Below are positions 8,963-17,500 of a stretch of DNA of 64,000 nt, piece after piece. Source of the stretch: an uncultured bacterium (GTDB taxonomy: Bacteria > Bacteroidota > Bacteroidia > Bacteroidales > Bacteroidaceae); NCBI GenBank assembly GCA_905215575.1, contig CAJMQV010000003.1:1-64000 (forward strand), given 5' to 3'. Position 1 is the stretch's first letter; each line of letters opens with the position of its first letter. A program made the position numbers and the translations under genes. The notes beneath the pieces were generated by a model. It searched no databases. It saw only the letters and a program-made list of their open reading frames with translations, and had not been told where the DNA came from.

Positions 8963-8970
8963 TATCTTTG
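8963..8970 (+). promoter_or_regulatory. -7 box for the PD40 protein gene
   Basis: TATCTTTG, a perfect TAnnTTTG, ends 22 bp before the ATG at 8993. A T-rich stretch lies in the -33 position. Confidence 0.5.
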
Positions 8971-8992
8971 AAACAGTATAAAATAAATAGAC

Positions 8993-10273
8993 ATGATGAA
9001 ACTGAAAATCATATCGCTGGCGGCCTGTCTGGCTCTTTGTACGGACGGAATGGCTCAGAAGAGCAACTCTAATCCGGCTGTATCTTCTTCATCGGTTGAT
9101 TTCTATCTGGAACAATATGATTTTGATAATGCCGAGGCACAGCTTGAGCGCAATATCAAGATGCTGAAAAGAAAGAAACAGTCTACCGAGGATGCCGAGA
9201 AGCAGCTGGAAAAGATTGATATGGCCCGTGCCATGCTGCATGCCACCGAGCGTGTGGTCTTTATTGACAGTATTGTGACTGATAAGGCAACCTTTCTGGA
9301 CGCTTTGAAAATCAGTCCGGAAAGCGGATCATTGACTTCGTATGCCAAATTCTTCGGAACGAATGATTCTTTGGGATGCGTCTATTTGTCGGAGCTGGGG
9401 AATAAGATTTATTATTCCGCACCGACCCAGTTGGGACAGGGAGCGAGTTCACGTAAGTCCCGCATCTTTACCAGCGATCTGCTGGGAGGAAAATGGAGTA
9501 AGGCTGTACAGATCAAGGGGCTGAACGAGGATGAGGATCAGGATTATCCGTTCATGCTCTCTGACGGAGTGACTCTTTATTATGGAGCACGCGGAGAAGA
9601 AAGCCTGGGAGGATATGATATTTTCGTGACCCGTTATGACGCTGACAGCAAGACTTTCCTGAAACCCGAAAATATCGGTATGCCTTTTAACTCCCCGGCC
9701 AATGATTATCTCTATGCCATAGATGAAATCAATAATCTGGGATGGTTTGTAACCGATCGCAGTCAGCCGGAAGGAAAGGTTTGCATTTATATATTTATAC
9801 CTAATGCCTTGCGCAATACCTACGATACCGAAGCTTACAGTGAAGAAGAACTGAAAGGACTGGCACGTATCAGCAATATAGCTGCCACCTGGGGAGATGC
9901 CGCTCTGATGGCCGATGCCCGTGAGCGCCTGGAACAGGTGATGAACGAAAAACAGGAGGTGGTCAAACCCAAGGACTTTGATTTTGTCATCAATGATGAT
10001 TTGACTTATACACTGATTGCGGAATTCCGTTCGCCGGAAGCACAGAAGATGGCTGCCTGGTGGAAGGAAGGACAGGAGCAGCTGGCCAAGAACAAGGAAA
10101 CCCTGCAACAGTTACGCGATGCGTTTGCACAGGGTAATGAAAGCAGAAAACAGCAGCTCAGACAGCAGATTCTGACCATGGAGCAGGCTTATGAAAAGCT
10201 GTACTATGGATTGGAAGAGCAGGAAGTCAAAATCAGAAATACAGAGATAAACTATCTGAAAAGCTCCAAATAA
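8993..10273 (+). CDS. Exported PD40 (WD40-like beta-propeller) protein of unknown function
   Basis: The 426-aa protein begins with a signal peptide (MKLKIISLAACLALCTDGMAQ). A helical, charged segment of about residues 35-90 (DNAEAQLERNIKMLKRKK) looks TPR- or coiled-coil-like. A central beta-propeller follows with PD40-type blocks (SLGGYDIFVTRYDADS, MPFNSPANDYLYAIDE, GWFVTDRSQPEGK). A C-terminal coiled coil runs from about 345 to 420. PD40 blades followed by OmpA domains occur in Bacteroidetes envelope proteins such as PorE, but no OmpA domain is present here. The ATGs at 8993 and 8996 are equally possible starts. It probably acts in the periplasm or at the outer membrane. Confidence 0.75.
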   Translation: MMKLKIISLAACLALCTDGMAQKSNSNPAVSSSSVDFYLEQYDFDNAEAQLERNIKMLKRKKQSTEDAEKQLEKIDMARAMLHATERVVFIDSIVTDKATFLDALKISPESGSLTSYAKFFGTNDSLGCVYLSELGNKIYYSAPTQLGQGASSRKSRIFTSDLLGGKWSKAVQIKGLNEDEDQDYPFMLSDGVTLYYGARGEESLGGYDIFVTRYDADSKTFLKPENIGMPFNSPANDYLYAIDEINNLGWFVTDRSQPEGKVCIYIFIPNALRNTYDTEAYSEEELKGLARISNIAATWGDAALMADARERLEQVMNEKQEVVKPKDFDFVINDDLTYTLIAEFRSPEAQKMAAWWKEGQEQLAKNKETLQQLRDAFAQGNESRKQQLRQQILTMEQAYEKLYYGLEEQEVKIRNTEINYLKSSK

Positions 10274-10315
10274 CCCTATCAGGGTTACGGAGTGGAACTT
10301 AAAAAATGAAGGCCT

Positions 10316-11188
10316 ATGAAAAAGTATTTTGCAGAATCTGAATTGATTATCAATCCGGATGGAAGTATTTTCCACTTGCACCTGAAACCGGAACAGTTGG
10401 CCGATAAGGTAATTCTGGTTGGTGATCCCGGCCGTGTACCTACGGTAGCCGCCCATTTTGACAGCCAGGAGTATGATATTCAGAGCCGTGAATTCCGCAC
10501 CATTACCGGTTCCTATAAAGGTAAGAGAATTACGGTGCTTTCTACCGGTATCGGTTGTGACAATATCGATATTGTGATGAATGAGCTGGATGCTTTGGCG
10601 AACATAGACTTTCAGACCCGAGAGGAAAAAGATGAACTCCGTTCGCTGGAACTGGTACGTATCGGTACCTGTGGCGGACTTCAGCTGAATACTCCCGAGG
10701 GAACCTTCGTTTCCAGTGTGAAGAGCATCGGTTTTGACGGACTGCTGAATTATTATGCCGGAAGAAACGAGGTGTGCGATCTGGAACTGGAAAAAGCCTT
10801 TATGGAATACATGGACTGGTGTCCGCAAAAGGGAGCCCCTTATGTAATTGATGCCGATCCGGAACTGACCGACCGTATTGCCGGTACGGATATGGTGCGT
10901 GGTATCACCATCGCCTGTGGCGGTTTCTTTGGTCCCCAAGGACGGGAATTACGCATTCCGTTGCAGGATCCGCGGCAAAATGAAAAGGTGGAGAACTTTG
11001 AGTTCAAGGGGCTACGTGTGAACAATTTTGAAATGGAAAGCTCGGCGCTGGCTGGTCTGGCACGTCTGCTGGGCCATAAGGCAACAACCTGCTGCATGGT
11101 GATTGCCAACCGACGTACGGGCAAAGCCAATGCGGCGTATAAGCAGACTATTGATTCGCTGATACAGACTGTATTGGATCGGATTTAA
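10316..11188 (+). CDS. Nucleoside phosphorylase (uridine phosphorylase-like)
   Basis: The 290-aa cytoplasmic enzyme belongs to the PNP/UDP phosphorylase family. It shows the N-terminal phosphate-binding turn VILVGDPGRV, the mid-domain STGIGCDNIDIVMNEL and RIGTCGGLQ segments, and the ribose-binding NFEMESSALAGLA motif. It cleaves a nucleoside with phosphate to base and ribose-1-phosphate. The acidic loop residues that would settle uridine versus purine preference cannot be judged by eye. It follows the PD40 gene by 42 bp, possibly in the same transcript, and ends at a hairpin. Confidence 0.85.
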   Translation: MKKYFAESELIINPDGSIFHLHLKPEQLADKVILVGDPGRVPTVAAHFDSQEYDIQSREFRTITGSYKGKRITVLSTGIGCDNIDIVMNELDALANIDFQTREEKDELRSLELVRIGTCGGLQLNTPEGTFVSSVKSIGFDGLLNYYAGRNEVCDLELEKAFMEYMDWCPQKGAPYVIDADPELTDRIAGTDMVRGITIACGGFFGPQGRELRIPLQDPRQNEKVENFEFKGLRVNNFEMESSALAGLARLLGHKATTCCMVIANRRTGKANAAYKQTIDSLIQTVLDRI

Positions 11189-11201
11189 AAATGAAACAGA
11201 A

Positions 11202-11231
11202 GTATGCCCGGCTGCTGATAGTCGGGCATAC
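11202..11231 (+). terminator. Hairpin after the nucleoside phosphorylase
   Basis: The arms GTATGCCCG (11202-11210) and CGGGCATAC (11223-11231) enclose a 12-nt loop and are followed by CTATTTATATT. It could be a weak terminator before mnmE. Confidence 0.55.
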
Positions 11232-11258
11232 CTATTTATATTAACAAGCAAAATCAAT

Positions 11259-12650
11259 ATGAATTTCTCAGAAACAATTTGTGCTATTGCCACAGCTCCG
11301 GGAGGAGCCCTGGGCATCATAAGAGTATCCGGACCGGATGCTATCAGGATAACAGATTTAATTTATAAAGGAGTAGGGGGGAAGACCTTATCTGATGCAA
11401 AACCCTACACCTTGTCTTTCGGACAGATTATCGGGGAAAAGGAAGAAGTGGTAGACGAAGTCTTGGTCAGTGTGTTTCACGCACCGCATTCGTATACCGG
11501 CGAGAACAGTGTGGAAATCTCCTGTCACGGTTCTGCCTATATCCTTCAGAGTGTGATGCAACTGCTGTTGCAACATGGCTGCCGTACCGCTGAACCCGGT
11601 GAATTTACGCAGCGTGCCTTTCTGAACGGAAAGATGGATTTGAGCCAGGCAGAGGCTGTGGCCGATCTGATTGCTTCCAGTTCTGCGGCAACACATCGTC
11701 TGGCCATGAGTCAGATGCGTGGCGGATTCAGTCGCGAACTTTCACAGCTTCGTGACCAGTTGCTGCACCTCACATCACTGATGGAGCTGGAGCTGGATTT
11801 CAGTGATCACGAAGAACTGGAGTTTGCCGACCGTTCGGAATTGCGTACACTGGCAGAGAAAATCGAACAGGTAATCCGTCATCTGGCCCAGTCGTTCCGT
11901 TTGGGAAACGCCATCAAGAACGGTTTCCCGGTGGCGATAGTAGGCGAGACCAATGCCGGAAAGTCTACTTTGCTCAATGCCTTGCTGCATGAAGAGCGTG
12001 CTATTGTGAGTGATATTCACGGCACTACGCGAGATGTTATTGAAGATACGATTAATCTGGGGGGCATTACCTTCCGGTTTATTGATACGGCCGGTATCCG
12101 TGAGACCACGGATACTATCGAGAGTCTGGGTATTGAGCGTAGTTTCCAGAAAATGGAGCAGGCACAGATCGTGCTGTGGCTGGTAGACAGTCAGTGCGCT
12201 GCCGAACAGATCCGTACCTTATCTCCTCAGATTCTGCCTTTGTGTGCTGATAAGAAGCTGGTGGTGGTTTTGAATAAGGCCGACCTGTTGGCTGGTGCTT
12301 CACCGTCACACTTGCCAGAACTGCCGGAAGGTGTGGATGTCATTTCCATTTCCGCCCGTGAGAAATTGGGCTTGGAGAAGCTTCAGAATCTGCTGATTGC
12401 TACAGCACAGTTGCCCGAAGTAGGAGAGGGGGATGTGGTGGTAACCAATCTTCGTCACTATGAGGCTCTGATTCAGGCGCTGGATTCCATCGAACGCGTG
12501 TTGCAGGGGATGGATCAGGGTTTGTCCGGTGATTTCATTTCTCAGGATCTGCGTGAGTGTCTGTTCCACCTTGCGGAAATCGTTGGTGGAGAGATTACTA
12601 CGGATGAAGTGTTGGGAAATATCTTCAAGAATTTCTGCATCGGGAAATAA
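11259..12650 (+). CDS. mnmE: tRNA uridine-5-carboxymethylaminomethyl modification GTPase
   Basis: The 463-aa protein works with MnmG to modify the wobble uridine (xm5U34) of certain tRNAs. The N-terminal folate-binding domain starts ETICAIATAPGGALGIIRVSG. The G domain carries G1 GETNAGKS (G229-S236), the G3 DTAG (FIDTAGIRE) and G4 NKAD. The C-terminus ends FKNFCIGK, the conserved C-x-G-K with its catalytic cysteine. Length and ends match the family exactly. It is the last clearly core gene before the accessory island and is followed by a strong hairpin. Confidence 0.97.
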   Translation: MNFSETICAIATAPGGALGIIRVSGPDAIRITDLIYKGVGGKTLSDAKPYTLSFGQIIGEKEEVVDEVLVSVFHAPHSYTGENSVEISCHGSAYILQSVMQLLLQHGCRTAEPGEFTQRAFLNGKMDLSQAEAVADLIASSSAATHRLAMSQMRGGFSRELSQLRDQLLHLTSLMELELDFSDHEELEFADRSELRTLAEKIEQVIRHLAQSFRLGNAIKNGFPVAIVGETNAGKSTLLNALLHEERAIVSDIHGTTRDVIEDTINLGGITFRFIDTAGIRETTDTIESLGIERSFQKMEQAQIVLWLVDSQCAAEQIRTLSPQILPLCADKKLVVVLNKADLLAGASPSHLPELPEGVDVISISAREKLGLEKLQNLLIATAQLPEVGEGDVVVTNLRHYEALIQALDSIERVLQGMDQGLSGDFISQDLRECLFHLAEIVGGEITTDEVLGNIFKNFCIGK

Positions 12651-12715
12651 GGACTGAAAAACAATGAAAAACGCCTGCAAACAATAATAAATAAAAGTCT
12701 AATAATAAATATATT

Positions 12716-12748
12716 AAACAATGTTAGCAATCTGTGCTAACATTGTTT
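12716..12748 (+). terminator. Hairpin after mnmE
   Basis: Perfect 14-bp arms (AAACAATGTTAGCA and its complement) with a 5-nt loop, followed by ATTTTC. It lies 66 bp after the mnmE stop, at the left edge of the accessory island. Confidence 0.65.
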
Positions 12749-12923
12749 ATTTTCACGGTTTTGCATATTTTTGTACCCCGAAAGCACCTGTTGACTCATT
12801 AGAGTAATAACATTGAAACATACGGTTAACTCGAACTTATTATATCATTTTTAATATGATATATAGTTGTAATATAAAATATTATTATTGCTACGTTTTA
12901 ATACATCATTAAAATAGAGCATA
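12749..12923. other. Gene-free AT-rich stretch at the island's left edge
   Basis: It holds a possible -7 box TATTTTTG (12766-12773) and a small dyad, TATATCAT/ATGATATA (12841-12863). No integrase attachment site, tRNA or insertion-sequence end is recognisable. Confidence 0.4.
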
Positions 12924-13397
12924 ATGGCATTGGAAGAAATAAACATGAGAGCCCAAGGGGGTTGTTGTCGAACCGTTACCTATCGGTGATGATGTTTCCA
13001 GCCTTAGTGCCATTATAATGGATGACGATTTTTATTATTTCACCATAGAACACAGCAAGCAGGCTGACGGAATACGCCATGCAGATCCAGCCGCATTAAT
13101 AGCCCTTAAAGCTAAAGCATATCTTAATCTTGTTGCTGATAAACAGAATGGGAAGCATGTAAACAGCAAGGATATACGCAAACATCGCTCAGACGTTCTG
13201 AAGAATATCGTAATCATGGAAGATTCTCAAATTGAAGCACCAGAATCAATCGTCAGATGTATCAATGACTTTGTTGATTCAATACATAGAAATTGGGATG
13301 AATTGTCGGATTCTTTAGCTGCATCTTTAGGACAAGACAAGGAATTTGTGTCAGAATACTGAATCAACTTACAAAACTTTTTGTAATCAAACCATAA
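12924..13397 (+). pseudogene. Decayed nucleotidyltransferase (AbiEii-like) remnant
   Basis: The best-preserved part is 13018-13360, encoding MDDDFYYFTIEHSKQ... ALIALKAKAYLNLVADK... HVNSKDIRKHRSDVLKN, which resembles the C-terminal half of nucleotidyltransferase-fold proteins of the AbiEii/AbiGii sort. A start-like MALEEINMRAQ at 12924 is in another frame and stops at 12987-12989. The two pieces can only be joined by a frame change, and the N-terminal catalytic half is missing. Near 13360 a second one-base loss ends the frame early; in the +1 frame the expected C-terminus LNQLTKLFVIKP continues to a stop at 13395-13397. I infer an inactive gene with an internal deletion and frameshifts. The family assignment is moderate. 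Confidence 0.6.
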
Positions 13398-13405
13398 TAT
13401 GTAAC

Positions 13406-14167
13406 ATGAGAATTCAATACGCATCAGACCTACATCTTGAATTTGCTTAAAATGGTAGCTATATCAAACATAATCCCCTACCCGTTACTGGTGACATATT
13501 AGTCTTGGCTGGTGATATCGGCTATCTCGGAGATGATAATTACAGCCGACATCCGTTCTGGAACTGGGCATCGGAAAACTATCGTCAAGCGATTGTTTGT
13601 ATGGGGAACCATGAGTTCTACAAAAATTACGACATCGCCACTTTAGAAGACGGATACTGTCTGGAGATACGCCCGAATATACATTGTTACTATAATGTAA
13701 TTGTACAATTGGACGATATAGATTTCATCATTTCTACATTATGAGGGCATATTCCCTTAGAAGAAGCGTACTTTACGGAAAATGTGATATCTGATTTTAG
13801 AAGAATACTATACAAAGGAGAAGTCTTAACTTTTACCGAGTTCAACAAAGAAAATGAAAAATGCATAGACTTTATCCGTAAAACCGCAGCTGTCAGCAAG
13901 GCAAAACATAAAATAGTTGTTACGTATCACGTTCCTTCTTTCCGCATGCAACACCCTAAATTTGCAGGAAGCAAAGCAAACGGAGCCTTCACTGTAGAAT
14001 TGGAGAACTACATAAAAGATAGCGGTATAGAATACTGGATATACGGGCATTCACATTATAATGTTGACGTACGGATTGGAGATACAAAATGTTTAACCAA
14101 TCAATTGGGATATGTATTTCACAACGAACATCTTTCGTTTAATCCAGGAAAATTCATTGAAGTATGA
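13406..14167 (+). pseudogene. Metallophosphoesterase gene with two in-frame stop codons
   Basis: A single reading frame from the ATG at 13406 to the stop at 14165-14167 spans 253 sense codons or interruptions. It encodes calcineurin-like motifs in order: SDLHLEF (residues 7-13), ILVLAGDIGY, CMGNHEFYKN, VVTYHVPS, and YGHSHYN. It is broken by TAA at 13448-13450 and TGA at 13742-13744 (STL-stop-GHIP, where a Trp would be natural). No frameshift is needed, so the lesions look like recent point mutations. It sits 8 bp after the decayed nucleotidyltransferase, suggesting a former two-gene unit. Readthrough cannot be excluded but nothing supports it. Confidence 0.8.
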
Positions 14168-14261
14168 TTGTACATAAACTAAGGAGTCATACAATAGTCA
14201 CATGTGTCACTCCAAGTTGAAGAAAACCGCATATTATTTCTTTAATTAAGATGTAATTTAG

Positions 14262-14269
14262 TAAATTTG
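14262..14269 (+). promoter_or_regulatory. -7 box for the XRE/ATPase operon
   Basis: TAAATTTG (perfect TAnnTTTG) lies 23 bp before the XRE start. A TTTA at 14241-14244 is 17 nt upstream and could be a poor -33 box. It is the only good promoter seen before the four-gene operon. Confidence 0.45.
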
Positions 14270-14292
14270 TGCTCAACGTTAATTTATTAAAT

Positions 14293-14508
14293 ATGGAAAA
14301 TTTCCAAAAACTAAATCGACTGAAAGCAGTTTTCGCAGATGCAGGTCAAACAAACAAATGGCTTGCTAAGCAACTTGGCAAGGTTCCTGTTACCGTCAGC
14401 AAATGGTGCACGAATACCTCACAACCGGACTTGCAGACCTTGGCAAAAATTTCAGAACTGCTTAAAGTGAATATTAGAGAACTTTTAGTAGACCGTAGTA
14501 ATTGGTAA
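14293..14508 (+). CDS. XRE-family helix-turn-helix regulator
   Basis: The 71-aa cytoplasmic protein is a single Cro/C1-type HTH domain (MENFQKLNRLKAVFADAGQT... WLAKQLGKVPVTVSKWCTN... LQTLAKISELLKVNIRELL). No effector domain is fused. It lies 4 bp before the giant ATPase gene and heads a tightly packed operon, so it probably autoregulates the module. The ATG at 14293 gives the complete HTH; an upstream extension from 14269 would overlap the -7 box. Confidence 0.88.
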   Translation: MENFQKLNRLKAVFADAGQTNKWLAKQLGKVPVTVSKWCTNTSQPDLQTLAKISELLKVNIRELLVDRSNW

Positions 14509-14512
14509 AGGC

Positions 14513-17500
14513 ATGAGTACAATATCAGAACATATATTGGGACTTTACAACCAATTGGTTGATGATGAAATCCAACCTATAGACGAAACCGTAGTAGATG
14601 ACGCTATAGGAGTGATTAACAAAATAAGTGTAAGTGACGCAGATTCGTTGTTCTATTTTTTGGCAGCAATGAATTTGCTAAATGCTGCTATTAAAACTGC
14701 GAAACATAAATCTCAATTGTTCTATGGTTTTATAAAAACAAGAGTAAGTAAAATCACAGATTTAATTCTTCAAAATCCAAGTTTTTATACGGACACCTCT
14801 GTGTATTATGATGACAAACAGAGATGCATGTATTTTGAGGTATATGGTGTGATATTTAGTTTCCATCAAGTACAGGAAACTAAATTAATCAAAAATATTG
14901 CTTCAAAGAATGATCGTATTCAATGGACAGGTATTAGACTTCAAAGAATTGCTCAGAATATTTTCTTATACGCAAAACAATTAAATATTGATAGTGATAA
15001 ATTGAGTAATAATATGGATATTCAGACAACAAATAACTCAAATGGTAATAATAATTGCCTGAATGCTGTAAATCCAAATTTGTTTCCTTGCCCTGATTGC
15101 GGTAAGGAAATATCAGTTCATGCAAAAATTTGTCCACAATGTGGCAATGATTTATGTGCTTGTAATGAGTTGTTAGATGGAATAAAGGAAGGCTATTCTT
15201 TAAAAATTTCTTACTCTGGCACTGTTAGCTTAGGTAAATTAGAAACACAAAATGATCGTTTCATTACATTGCGGCTATCAGATGACAAATGGGTTAAGGT
15301 TCGCACATCTGCTATTGATAGTGTCGAATTGATTGATACTAATGAAATATCTACAGAGTTATTTGCGCAACAAGCAGAAACTTTTTTCTTACATATCCTT
15401 GAATTATCAAGTATTGATAAAGAAACTTTGATTTCTACAAATGCAACAATAACAAAAGTTGAAAAAATCGGTTTGACTATTATTACGGATAGTGGAGAAA
15501 CCGTTATATGCGTAAAATCAGGCATCGTTGGATACAAAAAGAAAGACTGTACAATTGGCAAACGAGTTTACTGTGGGAACATTAGTACTAATGGTAAATG
15601 TTATAGCTCAATTGTAGAAATGTCATATGGAGGATTAATAGGATTTTTCTGCAAGGCCGTTTCTTATAGTCGTAATATCACCCAAGCTAGAAAGTCTCAG
15701 ATATTGTCTATTCTGACATATTTTATAAAAGAAATGACAACTAATCCTGAGGCATTTATTGAGATTAAAAATTTCAAGAAAAAAGTAAAAAATTTCTTGG
15801 GACAGTTAGATATCGAATGTGATAACTTCTCAGAAATTGACGAGATATCCGAAGAAGGGACACAACAGGTCGTTTCTGTTGAACCTCAAAAAAAGGAACA
15901 ACTAAAACAGCAGTTATACAAGACAGAAACAGAACAATTGTTGGAAGGCTCAGGATTGCCTCAACTTAAAGTACTAGGTAAAATAGATTTAGATGCTATA
16001 CCTGGCAAGAAAAAGAATATTTTCAACAACTCTTCGGTTGCATCAACAGAGCATATTGAAATAACAGCAAAGCCTTCAATATTATCTTCAGATGAAGTAA
16101 TGGCTTTCGTTGATAAAAAATTGCCTAACCTGAGCGAATTAAAATGTAAACAATTAGAAAAGGAGTTAGATACTTTGATTCGTAATGGTCAAAAAGAAGA
16201 GTGTTTGAGACAATCATATCAAATTATTAATACAAGTCGTCCAACTCCTAAGTATTTAAGAAGTTATCTTGATAGAATTGTTAATACAGAGATTGCATTG
16301 GATCATACAAATGAAGCTTTGCAATCCCTTGCATATCTTATTGTTCTAACTGAACAACAGAGTGGCGTTAATGTAAATAGCATTGGCCATTTGTATATAA
16401 CAATGGCAAGATTGTATCAGAAAGGTAATAATAGAGAAGAGGCATTAAAAGCAATATTATATGCAGAAAGTGTTAAACCAAATAATAATACTATCACAAA
16501 GCTAAAAGAGTCCATTCAAAGGATGGATTCCAATGATATCAATAATTCAGATTCTTCAAGCGATACATCCACACCTATTAATGGAACTGTTGACACAAAT
16601 GATAGTATCAGCAAAATGCTTCTTGAAGATGTTTCTCAAGAGGCTAAACGGCAAGAATTGCTTCCTTCGAATGAAATAATTCCTGCCGAACAACTGTTTG
16701 GTAGAGCTCAAAACAAACGTAATGACGCAACAGAATCATTTGAGGATAAGGCTCAGTTGTTCTTAGAGGCTGCTGGTGCTTATTACAACTCTAAACAGAC
16801 ATCTTCTATTATGTATAAGATTTCTGTTGCTAATTATGCTCGACTTAAAGGTCATGGAATGTATGCACGATTTGCAAACTTAATAAGAAATAATTCTGGA
16901 GAGTTATCTGAATTGCAGGCGTATAGAGATGGTGCATGTAGTTATTATGTTGAAGCACTAGGTATATTTAACGCCTTAGGAGAAAGGAATCATCTTCAGG
17001 AACTTTTACTTAAGTATCTACAATTGCATTTTGTGATTTCTCAGCTTGAAGGTGGCAAAACACCAGATCCAGATTGGGAGACATGGACATTAAAGCAGCT
17101 TCAACAAGATTGCTTAAACAATGATAGTGCAGAAAACTTTAGAACACTATTATCTTCATACATTACAGTAGGTGCCGCTGCGGAAGGAGCTTGGGGAACA
17201 TTGGCAAATGATGCTGATGGTACAGGTGTCTTCACGGGTAAATGTCATAGTATGAAATTTAGGAGTAGAGCATTTGATTTATTTAATGAGATTGAACATT
17301 CTGCAATTGATAACAATCCTTCTGTAAGTTTCAACTCATTTGTTAAACAAATTTTTTCTCATCGACAAGCAAGAATCAAGCAATTAAATGCTTGTTTGCA
17401 AGATTGTCTTAATTGGAATTTCAATTTGTTTAATATTTCGCTATTCGCATCAATGTGGGACTCTGCACGATCTCTCTCCTCAATAATGACAGCTACAGAT

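Noticed and set aside
12716..12748. Hairpin after mnmE as an attachment site
   Set aside because: No matching copy was seen at the right end of the island and no integrase or tRNA is present; it looks like a terminator.
13448..13744. Stop-codon readthrough or selenocysteine in the metallophosphoesterase
   Set aside because: The TAA cannot encode selenocysteine, no SECIS-like stem follows the TGA, and the adjacent gene is also decayed. Simple pseudogenisation is more likely.
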